Source of the DNA: Candidatus Altarchaeales archaeon
GTDB lineage: Archaea > Altiarchaeota > Altiarchaeia > IMC4 > SCGC-AAA252-I15
NCBI GenBank assembly: GCA_014729705.1
Contig: WJJK01000100.1
Coordinates: forward strand, 1-5,062
Direction: 5' to 3'
DNA length: 5,062 nucleotides
The notes below the pieces were generated by a model. The model saw nothing but the letters and a program-made list of their open reading frames with translations. It ran no database searches and was not told the origin of the DNA. This document shows positions 1-4,968 of the stretch, one piece after another. Every line of letters starts with the position of its first letter. Within the stretch, counting starts at the first letter, position 1. The position numbers and the translations under genes were made by a program.

Positions 1-2
1 AG

Positions 3-926
3 CATAAATCAAAACAAAAGTTTTCTATTTCTTATGGTTTTTATGTATCAAATACAGAAGTTAAAATCCCCAAAGTTGGTAGAGTAAAACTAAAAGAAAA
101 AGGTTATATACCTACTAATGATATTAAAATAAACTCAATGACAGTTTCTAAAGAAGCTGATAGGTGGTTTATTTCTGTTCAATGTGAACAAGATATAACG
201 GAATCTAAAGAACCAGAAACCGTGTTAGGTGTAGATGTTGGTATAAAAGAATTAGCTGTTTGTTCTAATGGACAAATCTTTAAAAATCCCAAGTATCTTA
301 AAAAGAGTAAAAAGAAATTAGCTCATGCACAAAAGAATTTAGCACGTAAAAAGTTTGATAAAGAAACTAAAAAATCAAGTAACAACAGAAATAAAGCCAA
401 ACTTAAAGTACAAAAGATATTTAGAAAAATAAGAAATCAAAGGTCAGACACTATACATAAAATGACAAGTAACTTGGTGAAAACCAAACCAAGGTATATT
501 GTCCTTGAAGATTTAAATGTATCAGGCATGATGAAAAACCATAAATTAGCTGGAGCAGTAGCCGATGCTTCCTTCTACGAAATTAAAAGACAGCTTCAGT
601 ATAAAACTTCATGGTATGGTGGAAAGGTCATTGAGGTGGATAGATTCTTTCCTTCAAGTAAACTATGCTCATCATGTGGTTGCTTAAAGGAAGATTTAAC
701 TCTTCAAGATAGAATCTATATTTGTGATTGTGGTTTAAGTATAGATAGAGACTTAAATGCATCTATCAACCTTGAACATTATGGATTAGATAAACTTAAA
801 AATACCGTTAGTTCAACGGGAATTAAAGCCTGCGGAGAAAGTGTAATACCAAAGCAAGGCATATGCCTTACTGAGGCTGTTTCTACGAAGCAGGAAGAAA
901 ACATGAGTCTTGCAAAGATTCTATAA
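3..926 (+). CDS. tnpB: TnpB, RNA-guided RuvC-like endonuclease of IS605-family element (5' end missing)
   Basis: TnpB proteins are transposon-encoded, RNA-guided DNA nucleases related to Cas12. They cut the donor site after the element leaves and so help it persist. The frame is open from base 3 and has no Met before 138. Residues before that Met (for example IPKVGRVKLKEKGY) match the usual TnpB region ahead of the RuvC domain, so the ATG at 138 is internal. Counting from base 3, RuvC-I is GVDVG (Asp78), RuvC-II is VLEDLN (Glu169) and RuvC-III is IDRDLNASINL (Asp250). The spacings of 91 and 81 are close to those of ISDra2 TnpB (D191, E278, D361). A zinc finger is formed by Cys222, Cys225, Cys241 and Cys243. 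The C-terminal STGIKACGE and STKQE stretches are typical family tails, so the 3' end is complete. By comparison with ISDra2, roughly 110 N-terminal residues lie off the window. All catalytic residues are intact. Confidence 0.94.
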   Translation, partial: HKSKQKFSISYGFYVSNTEVKIPKVGRVKLKEKGYIPTNDIKINSMTVSKEADRWFISVQCEQDITESKEPETVLGVDVGIKELAVCSNGQIFKNPKYLKKSKKKLAHAQKNLARKKFDKETKKSSNNRNKAKLKVQKIFRKIRNQRSDTIHKMTSNLVKTKPRYIVLEDLNVSGMMKNHKLAGAVADASFYEIKRQLQYKTSWYGGKVIEVDRFFPSSKLCSSCGCLKEDLTLQDRIYICDCGLSIDRDLNASINLEHYGLDKLKNTVSSTGIKACGESVIPKQGICLTEAVSTKQEENMSLAKIL

Positions 927-935
927 GTTTTTCAG
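800..935 (+). ncRNA. Putative reRNA/omega-RNA scaffold at the tnpB 3' end
   Basis: IS605-family elements make a guide RNA whose scaffold overlaps the 3' end of tnpB and whose guide is copied from DNA just past the element's right end. Here four small hairpins follow one another: CCGTT/AACGG at 805-809 and 815-819; AAGGC/GCCTT at 856-860 and 865-869, inside a 14-base palindrome; CTGTTTC/GAAGCAG at 877-883 and 887-893 with one G-U pair; and AAAGATT/AGTTTTT at 914-920 and 926-932 with two G-U pairs. The run lies exactly where a scaffold is expected. The true 5' and 3' ends cannot be read from sequence alone. No covariance model was applied, and short AT-rich stems arise easily by chance. Confidence 0.45.
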
Positions 936-949
936 AACGGAAGACGAAC

Positions 950-956
950 AGGAAGG
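950..956 (+). promoter_or_regulatory. Ribosome-binding site for the glycosyltransferase gene at 962
   Basis: AGGAAGG ends five bases before the ATG at 962 and supports that start. It lies to the right of the likely transposon end, so the downstream gene keeps its own translation signal despite the nearby element. Confidence 0.6.
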
Positions 957-961
957 ATAGC

Positions 962-1735
962 ATGCCAAAAACTATACATGTAGGCATCTTCGTGCCGGTC
1001 TATCATAGAGAAGACAAAGTAATCAAATCCCTCCAAAGCCTGTATGACACACAAAGGGGCTCAGGGGATTATATACTAGAGATCTCTGTAGCGGTGGGTA
1101 TCAACGGTGCTCGGCCCTCTCTACTGAGGTATCTCGAGGAAGAGGTACGAAACGAATTCACTAGACGTGAGTGGCCTTACTACACAGAGAAACCCATGGT
1201 CAACCTCGGTAAACCACTAATCGTCAATCGAATGGTAGAGCAGTTAAGTACCCTGCAGCCTCTGGACTATATAGTAAGCTATGACTCAGACATGATAGCT
1301 CGAGATAAGGGGTGGCTCTTAAGTATCATAGATGTTTTTGAGAACTACCACGGGAATCAAGATATAGGTGCCATCTGTCCTAATCAAACCGGCGAGAACT
1401 GTCATGTGCTAACCCCGAATCCGGTTACGATTAAATGGGGTCAGTATCACCTTGTGTCACGTGTTGGGAATGAAGGGGTGGCTGGTGGGGTCCTCGTCAC
1501 GTCTCGATCGCGGTGGGAGCAGCTTGGAGGCTACTATGCACATAGGATATACGCTTCCGATGACGGGCACTATGCTTTGGCCTGCGCTCAAAATAATCTA
1601 TTGATGTGTGTGATCAAAGAGGTTAGTGTCCTTCACCCACACGGAGATGAACCCCAGTATGTAGAGTGGAAATCAAAAGCTACGGGAGACCGTTTAACTG
1701 AAAAAGAACGTTTTGGGTGTGACATGTCTAATTAA
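962..1735 (+). CDS. GT-A fold glycosyltransferase (GT2-like), 257 aa
   Basis: The protein probably transfers a sugar from a nucleotide-sugar donor to an unknown acceptor; with no signal peptide or membrane segment it should be cytoplasmic. The N-terminal strand VGIFVPVYHRED (7-18), then a helix, is the usual opening of the GT2-like Rossmann half. SYDSDM (106-111) supplies a DSD metal-binding motif for the donor diphosphate. GVAGGVLVTSRSRWEQLGGY (172-191) is the familiar stretch in which a Gly-Gly loop is followed by W..LGGY. SDDGHYA (199-205) fits the acidic catalytic-base region, and HPHGD (225-229) offers a late histidine. The length is normal for a single-domain GT2 enzyme. It is not closely similar to the paralogous pair at 2057 and 3231. 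It is the first gene past the transposon and is followed, ten bases after its stop, by the basic small protein. Donor and acceptor cannot be inferred. Confidence 0.85.
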   Translation: MPKTIHVGIFVPVYHREDKVIKSLQSLYDTQRGSGDYILEISVAVGINGARPSLLRYLEEEVRNEFTRREWPYYTEKPMVNLGKPLIVNRMVEQLSTLQPLDYIVSYDSDMIARDKGWLLSIIDVFENYHGNQDIGAICPNQTGENCHVLTPNPVTIKWGQYHLVSRVGNEGVAGGVLVTSRSRWEQLGGYYAHRIYASDDGHYALACAQNNLLMCVIKEVSVLHPHGDEPQYVEWKSKATGDRLTEKERFGCDMSN

Positions 1736-1739
1736 GGAG
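1734..1739 (+). promoter_or_regulatory. Shine-Dalgarno AAGGAG that sets the start at 1746
   Basis: A consensus AAGGAG lies six bases before the ATG at 1746 and overlaps the preceding stop codon (1733-1735). It favours this start over the in-frame ATG at 1713, which lies inside the previous gene and lacks a good site. Confidence 0.8.
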
Positions 1740-1745
1740 AGATGC

Positions 1746-2057
1746 ATGGCTACTAAGAAAAAGGCCACTAAAAAAGCTGTAAAAAGCAGGACTCGTAAGA
1801 GCACTAAGAAGACGGAAACTCCGAGGGTACAGAGGGCAGGGGAAAAGGATCCGAAACTTGTAACGGCTGTCGTGGCTTTTGCGGTGGCGTATGGGCATGA
1901 TGTAAAGATCCCCTCGAATGCTACTATATGGGTAGGGAACCAGGAATCCTTGCTTCCTATCAGATTCATACCTACAGACACAGAGAATCTTCAGGCAGTC
2001 GTCGATGGTCTTAAGCGAGACCTACAAAACCTCACAGATCAGAGTCTGAGTGCCTAA
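1746..2057 (+). CDS. Small protein with a Lys/Arg-rich N-terminal tail, 103 aa, function unknown
   Basis: I do not recognise a named family. Residues 1-22 hold eleven Lys/Arg with ATKK-like repeats (KKKATKKAVKSRTRKSTKK), resembling the flexible tails of histone-H1-like bacterial proteins. Such tails usually bind nucleic acid or other polyanions. From about residue 36 a more ordinary folded part follows: a hydrophobic helix DPKLVTAVVAFAVAYG (35-50), then VKIPSNATIWVG and LLPIRFIPTD, which look like strands, and an amphipathic end helix (ENLQAVVDGLKRDLQNL, 80-96). The start is chosen by the AAGGAG at 1734-1739. The stop overlaps the next start by one base (TAATG), suggesting translational coupling to the glycosyltransferase. 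Nucleoid-type DNA binding or an adaptor for the neighbouring enzyme are guesses. Confidence 0.75.
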   Translation: MATKKKATKKAVKSRTRKSTKKTETPRVQRAGEKDPKLVTAVVAFAVAYGHDVKIPSNATIWVGNQESLLPIRFIPTDTENLQAVVDGLKRDLQNLTDQSLSA

Positions 2058-2791
2058 TGTTCAAGCTCATCGTCGTCGGAGGGCCCGCTGAGGCCTATAT
2101 AGAACGCTGTCTGACGTCTATCATCTCTCAGACAGAGGGTGAGTGGTCTGCGCAGGTAATGTTGGACCCTGTAGGCGATAAGAGCTATGAGAAGGCAAAG
2201 AAGTTTGAGAGTGATAAGCTTCATGTGCACCTGAATGAGAACCAGCGTTATGCACTCCCGAATATCATACAGTGCGTCAAACTGCTGAGACCTTCGGATG
2301 AGGACATTTTGGTCACAGTAGATGCAGATGACTGGCTATACGATGAGAAAGCCCTGGCGACGGTCAGACGATACTATGACACGACGCCGGGGTTATTGCT
2401 TACACACGGGACATGGTATGGGTACCCTGACCCTACTGCAGTGAATAATAGTGCTCCTTATTATCGTCCCGAGTTCGAAGCTGGAGTACGGCGTGCTGTG
2501 TGGAAGGGTACTCATCTTAGGACTTTTAAGTACAAGCTTTGGAAGAATATAAAAGACAATGACTTAAGAGACTCCAAGGGAGAGTACTACAAGTGTGCTT
2601 GGGATTTAGCTTTTATGTGGCCTATGATGGAGATGGCGGGATATGATAGGATAAAGTATATCCCAGAGAAGTTGTACGTTTATAACCGTGAGACGCCGCA
2701 TAATGATGAGAAGGTAAGAAGCGGCGAGCAGCAGCGGAACCACCAGGAGATAATGACTAAGGAACCCTACAAGAGGATTGATTCATGGTGA
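2057..2791 (+). CDS. GT-A fold glycosyltransferase, paralogue 1 of a pair, 244 aa
   Basis: This is a probable cytoplasmic GT2-like sugar transferase. It opens with MFKLIVVGGPAEAYIERCL, a first beta strand and helix in which the more usual P-x-Y/F-N of GT2 enzymes is replaced by GGPAE. LPNII (67-71) is followed by TVDADDWL (87-94), a DxDD metal and donor-binding motif (Asp89, Asp91, Asp92). The second half has THLRTFKYKLW (152-162), AWDLAFMWPMMEMAG (181-195) and YNRETPHND (209-217), all conserved in its paralogue at 3231 and so likely to form the acceptor side and catalytic base. By ungapped hand count the two are identical at about 119 of 244 positions, and nearly all the divergence at the end is in the last 25 residues. 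Its start overlaps the preceding stop (TAATG) and has only a weak ribosome site, pointing to coupling. Substrates are unknown. Confidence 0.88.
   Translation: MFKLIVVGGPAEAYIERCLTSIISQTEGEWSAQVMLDPVGDKSYEKAKKFESDKLHVHLNENQRYALPNIIQCVKLLRPSDEDILVTVDADDWLYDEKALATVRRYYDTTPGLLLTHGTWYGYPDPTAVNNSAPYYRPEFEAGVRRAVWKGTHLRTFKYKLWKNIKDNDLRDSKGEYYKCAWDLAFMWPMMEMAGYDRIKYIPEKLYVYNRETPHNDEKVRSGEQQRNHQEIMTKEPYKRIDSW
2771..2776 (+). promoter_or_regulatory. Ribosome-binding site AAGAGG for the ART-like gene
   Basis: AAGAGG lies eight bases before the ATG at 2785 and favours it over the later in-frame ATG at 2851, whose nearest purine run is weaker and farther away. It sits inside the end of the glycosyltransferase gene. 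Confidence 0.55.
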
Positions 2792-3204
2792 GGACGTGTA
2801 TCGCATCTGCTGTGAGGGCCACGGCGTATCTTTTGAGAGCTATCCCTCGTATGAAGAAGGCCGCTGTAACAGTCACTGTGTACCACGGCTCTCCGAAGCT
2901 ATTTGATAAATTTGGTTTGGAAGAGACTGCGCAAGGTGTTTTATGGTTCTCAGAGGATAGGGATAAGATAGTACGAGGTGAGTCTGGCGCTAACTCTTCT
3001 AAGTACATATATACCGTAGACTTACATCTTGATCGACCGGCTGGTTGGGGTGAGTATGATAAGTACTTCCTGGCGCAGTTAAAACAGAACGGCTATGACG
3101 GTATAAAATTAGATGATGATTGGGTCGCGTTTGACCCGAAGGATGCGCGGATAGTGGGTGTAGAGGAGCGGCAACCAGACGGTAACTACAAGCGGATAAG
3201 ATAG
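2785..3204 (+). CDS. ADP-ribosyltransferase-like protein (phage polyvalent-protein ART type), 139 aa
   Basis: The core from residue 28 follows the plan of small ART domains common in phage polyvalent proteins: VTVYHGSPKLFDKFG (29-43, the YHGS motif with His34), then GVLWFSEDRDKI (51-62), YIYTVDLHLDRP (74-85), GYDGIKLDDDWVAFDPKDARIVGVE (103-127). Members of this fold bind NAD and may modify proteins or nucleic acids. In many relatives the final strand reads FxPxQI or carries a Glu near there; here it is FDPKDARIV, so the expected catalytic Glu/Gln is not evident and the enzyme may be altered or inactive. Residues 1-25 form a short Arg-bearing amphipathic stretch (Arg3, 11, 18, 22) of unknown role; a start at 2851 would remove it. 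The gene overlaps the previous stop by 7 bases and lies between two paralogous glycosyltransferases. The family call rests on motif resemblance alone. Confidence 0.7.
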   Translation: MVRTCIASAVRATAYLLRAIPRMKKAAVTVTVYHGSPKLFDKFGLEETAQGVLWFSEDRDKIVRGESGANSSKYIYTVDLHLDRPAGWGEYDKYFLAQLKQNGYDGIKLDDDWVAFDPKDARIVGVEERQPDGNYKRIR

Positions 3205-3208
3205 AAGA

Positions 3209-3223
3209 CACTTATAACAAGTG
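3209..3223. repeat. Short inverted repeat in the only loose gene junction before 3231
   Basis: CACTT (3209-3213) and AAGTG (3219-3223) are perfect inverted copies around a five-base loop. They sit in the 26-base gap between the ART-like gene and the second glycosyltransferase paralogue. The loop region also contains TATAAC (3213-3218), five of six matches to a -10 box, but no good -35 is found 16-18 bases upstream. The ribosome site for 3231 (around GTGAG, 3221-3225) is weak and overlaps the right arm, so a stem here could dampen initiation. Confidence 0.3.
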
Positions 3224-3230
3224 AGACAAG

Positions 3231-3965
3231 ATGTTCAAGATAGTGATAGTAGGGGGGCCTGCAGAGGGGTATATCCAGCGTAATCTGAAGCAACTCTTGA
3301 ATCAATTTGAGCAGGACTGGGAAGCTTGCGTGATTTTGGATCCTGTAGGGGACAAGACATATGAGCAGGCGAAGGCTTTTGAGTCGGATAAGATCAAGGT
3401 CATCCTGAATGATGAGCGTCTTTATGCTCTCCCCAATATCATAAAATCCATCAATGAGATGCACCCTTCTGATGATGACATCATAGCTACGGTAGATGCA
3501 GATGACTGGCTGACGCATGAGGATTCTTTAGGTATAGTAAAGCGAGCATATGATGCACAGGATGATTTGATGCTCACCTATGGTAGCTGGGTATCTTATC
3601 CTAACTCATACGCGAACACGAATACCAAAGAGCCTTATAAGGAAGAGGATTTCAAAAACATAAGAAAAGCTCCATTTCGTGCAAGTCACATCCGTACGTT
3701 TAAGTATCGGGTCTGGAAGCACATAGATCAAGAAGATTTCAAGGATGATGACGGGAACATGTTTAGGGTCGCTTGGGATCTGTCTTTTATGTGGCCTATG
3801 CTCGAGATGGCTGGGTTCCATCGTACGAAGTATATCCCTCATAAGGTGTATACCTACAATCAGGAGACGCCCCACAACGATGCTAAGCTGTATCTGCGGC
3901 AGCAGATGTTCTATACGGACTATCAGGCTGCGCGTCCTTCCTACTCATATAAGGAAGATCTATAA
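3231..3965 (+). CDS. GT-A fold glycosyltransferase, paralogue 2 of a pair, 244 aa
   Basis: This is the same length as the enzyme at 2057 and aligns with it without gaps at about 49% identity. Shared blocks are VGGPAE (7-12), LDPVGDK (36-42), FESDK (50-54), YALPNII (65-71), TVDADDWL (87-94, the DxDD donor motif), HIRTFKYRVW (153-162), AWDLSFMWPMLEMAG (181-195) and QETPHND (211-217). The two DNA copies share exact tracts only in short runs, for example 2318-2337 with 3492-3511 and 2610-2626 with 3784-3800, so the duplication is old. The C-terminal 25 residues differ completely (here rich in Tyr: YTDYQAARPSYSYKEDL) and could give a different partner or acceptor. Unlike its paralogue it is not coupled to the preceding gene, starting 26 bases after it with a weak ribosome site. 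Probably cytoplasmic; substrates unknown. Confidence 0.88.
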   Translation: MFKIVIVGGPAEGYIQRNLKQLLNQFEQDWEACVILDPVGDKTYEQAKAFESDKIKVILNDERLYALPNIIKSINEMHPSDDDIIATVDADDWLTHEDSLGIVKRAYDAQDDLMLTYGSWVSYPNSYANTNTKEPYKEEDFKNIRKAPFRASHIRTFKYRVWKHIDQEDFKDDDGNMFRVAWDLSFMWPMLEMAGFHRTKYIPHKVYTYNQETPHNDAKLYLRQQMFYTDYQAARPSYSYKEDL

Positions 3966-3997
3966 TCTATTAATATTCTATATATAGATATGTCTAT
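3959..3997. promoter_or_regulatory. Candidate promoter and operator for the ribbon-helix-helix gene
   Basis: The pentamer TCTAT occurs four times on the plus strand (starting at 3959, 3966, 3977, 3993) and once inverted (ATAGA at 3984-3988). The third copy and the inverted copy form a perfect 12-base palindrome, TCTATATATAGA (3977-3988), directly before the ATG at 3990. A perfect -10 hexamer TATAAT lies at 3961-3966 across the preceding stop codon; the best -35 at 17 bases spacing, TTCCTA (3938-3943), is poor. Ribbon-helix-helix regulators often bind short repeated sites at their own promoter, so self-repression is plausible. AT-richness makes chance repeats more likely. Confidence 0.4.
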
Positions 3998-4169
3998 ACA
4001 AAAACCTACCCTAAAGAAAGTCTGTTTGTATCTTGATGAAGATCATATCAAGGTACTTCAGCGAATCAAGAAAGACCGCGGTGTATCTATTTCGGTATCG
4101 GTCCGTAAAGCTATCGAGAACTACGTAGAGCATCACTGCAAGCCTGGGAAGGATGTGGAGGATGCTTAA
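3990..4169 (+). CDS. Small ribbon-helix-helix (CopG/Arc-type) DNA-binding protein, 59 aa
   Basis: The translation begins MSIQKPTLKKVCLYLDED and ends GKDVEDA. It has the ribbon-helix-helix order: a short basic strand (KKVCLYLDE, 9-17), helix A (DHIKVLQRIKKDRG, 18-31) and helix B (SISVSVRKAIENYVEHH, 33-49). The turn GVSISVSVRKAI is close to the classic GVSRSELVREAI of CopG-like proteins. Such proteins dimerise through the strand and bind short DNA repeats, usually as repressors. At 59 residues it has the normal size for a lone domain. There is no Shine-Dalgarno site before the ATG; the leader is AT-rich and carries repeats that could be its operator. Its stop overlaps the next gene by 8 bases, so it probably regulates and is translated together with the downstream glycosyltransferase. 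It could also be an antitoxin-type protein, but no partner toxin is seen. Confidence 0.82.
   Translation: MSIQKPTLKKVCLYLDEDHIKVLQRIKKDRGVSISVSVRKAIENYVEHHCKPGKDVEDA
4146..4152 (+). promoter_or_regulatory. Ribosome-binding site GGGAAGG that favours the start at 4162
   Basis: GGGAAGG ends nine bases before the ATG at 4162. For the alternative ATG at 4153 it would be directly adjacent and unusable, so 4162 is preferred. Confidence 0.5.
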
Positions 4170-4968
4170 TACCATCATCTTTTCTAAGGACCGTGGATGC
4201 CAGCTTGAGCTGCTTCTTAGGAGCATGCAGGAGTTCTATCCAAGTCATGTTCCATCTGCGGTGACCGTCATATGCAAATGGACGACCCCTAAGTACAAAG
4301 AGGGTTATAGTAAGACTTTTAAGCTCCACCCAGAGTATCATTATGTGATAGAGCAGGATCGGGATTTCCGGAGGTGGGTCGTAGACACAGTCGATGCTAC
4401 GAAGAAGTATACGGTTTTTTTGGTAGACGATAATGTGTTTAAGGAGCCTTTTTCTTATACAGATCCTGAGTTCCGGAGGTTTGAGGATGATCCAACGAAT
4501 GTTTTGTGTCTCACTCTTAGGATGCACCCTCGTATAAATTACTGCTATACGGAAAAGAGGCCTACACCGGCTCCTACTGTATGGGAGGCCCCTGGGGTTT
4601 GGAGATGGAAGGATATGGGTTTGCTTGGAGATTGGGCATATCCAATGTCCGTCGACGCACACATATACTACACGCAGGATATCCTTCCTTATGTACAGGG
4701 TTGTTCGTATCAGAATCCTAATACTATGGAGGGTTCTTGGTGGAGGTCTCCTATTCAGAAGCCTTTTATGGTCTGCTACCAAAAGTCCTGTGTCATGAAC
4801 ATACCTTTCAATCGGGTACAGGATGCTAATGGGAACCATGCCGGGAACATATCTGCGGAGTATCTGAACGAGCAGTATCTCGCAGGAAAAAAGATTTCTC
4901 TAAATCCAATACGAGGTTTGGATAATATCTCAGCACATCAAGAGATCCCACTTGTGATGGAGCCATAA
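4162..4968 (+). CDS. Putative GT-A glycosyltransferase, unrelated to the paralogue pair, 268 aa
   Basis: With the start at 4162 the protein opens MLNTIIFSKDRGCQLELLLR, a beta strand with the SKDR turn and a helix, typical of a family of uncharacterised GT-A-like sugar transferases in bacteria and phages. KKYTVFLVDDNVF (81-93) places a VDDN motif (Asp89, Asp90) where other GT-A enzymes have DxD. RRWVVDTVD (70-78) lies just before it. WAYPMSVDAHIYYTQDI (158-174), NTMEGSWW (187-194) and a C-terminal NIPFNRVQDANGN (213-225) followed by LNEQYLAGKKISL (235-247) are distinctive. The last two resemble a conserved closing segment in such hypothetical proteins. There is no signal peptide or membrane helix. 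The gene overlaps the RHH regulator by 8 bases and the next gene by 1 base (TAATG). The alternative start at 4153 would add MWR. Donor and acceptor are unknown, and the family assignment is by motif only. Confidence 0.78.
   Translation: MLNTIIFSKDRGCQLELLLRSMQEFYPSHVPSAVTVICKWTTPKYKEGYSKTFKLHPEYHYVIEQDRDFRRWVVDTVDATKKYTVFLVDDNVFKEPFSYTDPEFRRFEDDPTNVLCLTLRMHPRINYCYTEKRPTPAPTVWEAPGVWRWKDMGLLGDWAYPMSVDAHIYYTQDILPYVQGCSYQNPNTMEGSWWRSPIQKPFMVCYQKSCVMNIPFNRVQDANGNHAGNISAEYLNEQYLAGKKISLNPIRGLDNISAHQEIPLVMEP

Larger units (their letters stand above)
1..935 (+). mobile_element. Right-hand part of an IS200/IS605 (IS1341-like) insertion element
   Basis: This segment contains the 3' part of a tnpB gene and a run of small hairpins at its end, the usual layout of the right end of IS605-family elements. 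Hand-counted GC is 16/60 at 241-300 and 14/60 at 361-420, but 34/60 at 1081-1140, so the element is foreign in composition to its right flank. The right boundary is approximate: the last plausible hairpin ends at 932 and the next gene's ribosome-binding site begins at 950. No tnpA transposase and no left end can be seen because the window starts inside tnpB. These elements insert next to a short target motif without target duplication, so no direct repeats are expected. Confidence 0.6.

Noticed and set aside
914..937. Hairpin followed by T-run after tnpB as a rho-independent terminator
   Set aside because: The stem is nearly all A-T with two G-U pairs and the T-run is part of the stem, so it is too weak; it fits better as part of the element's right-end structure.
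1713..1745. Upstream in-frame ATG extending the basic small protein by 11 residues
   Set aside because: The AAGGAG at 1734-1739 lies between it and the ATG at 1746 at ideal spacing, so the later start is the real one.
1694..1981. Minus-strand frame of 95 codons with a hydrophobic stretch
   Set aside because: The hydrophobic run is the antisense of the Lys-rich tail (AAG/AAA read as CTT/TTT). It spans the end of one gene and most of the next, so it is an artefact.
3186..3518. Minus-strand frame opposite the start of the second paralogue
   Set aside because: It is opposite conserved, paralogue-supported coding sequence and shows no family features.
3745..3987. Plus-strand frame of 80 codons inside and past the second paralogue
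   Set aside because: It is an out-of-frame reading of the conserved WDLSFMWPM region, Cys/Arg/Ile-rich, with no ribosome site.
4111..4839. Long minus-strand open frame of about 242 codons opposite the last glycosyltransferase
   Set aside because: It lies almost wholly opposite a well-supported plus-strand gene with recognisable motifs; its translation is rich in Arg, Ile and Pro without any domain pattern, and no ribosome site was recognised. It is a shadow of codon bias.
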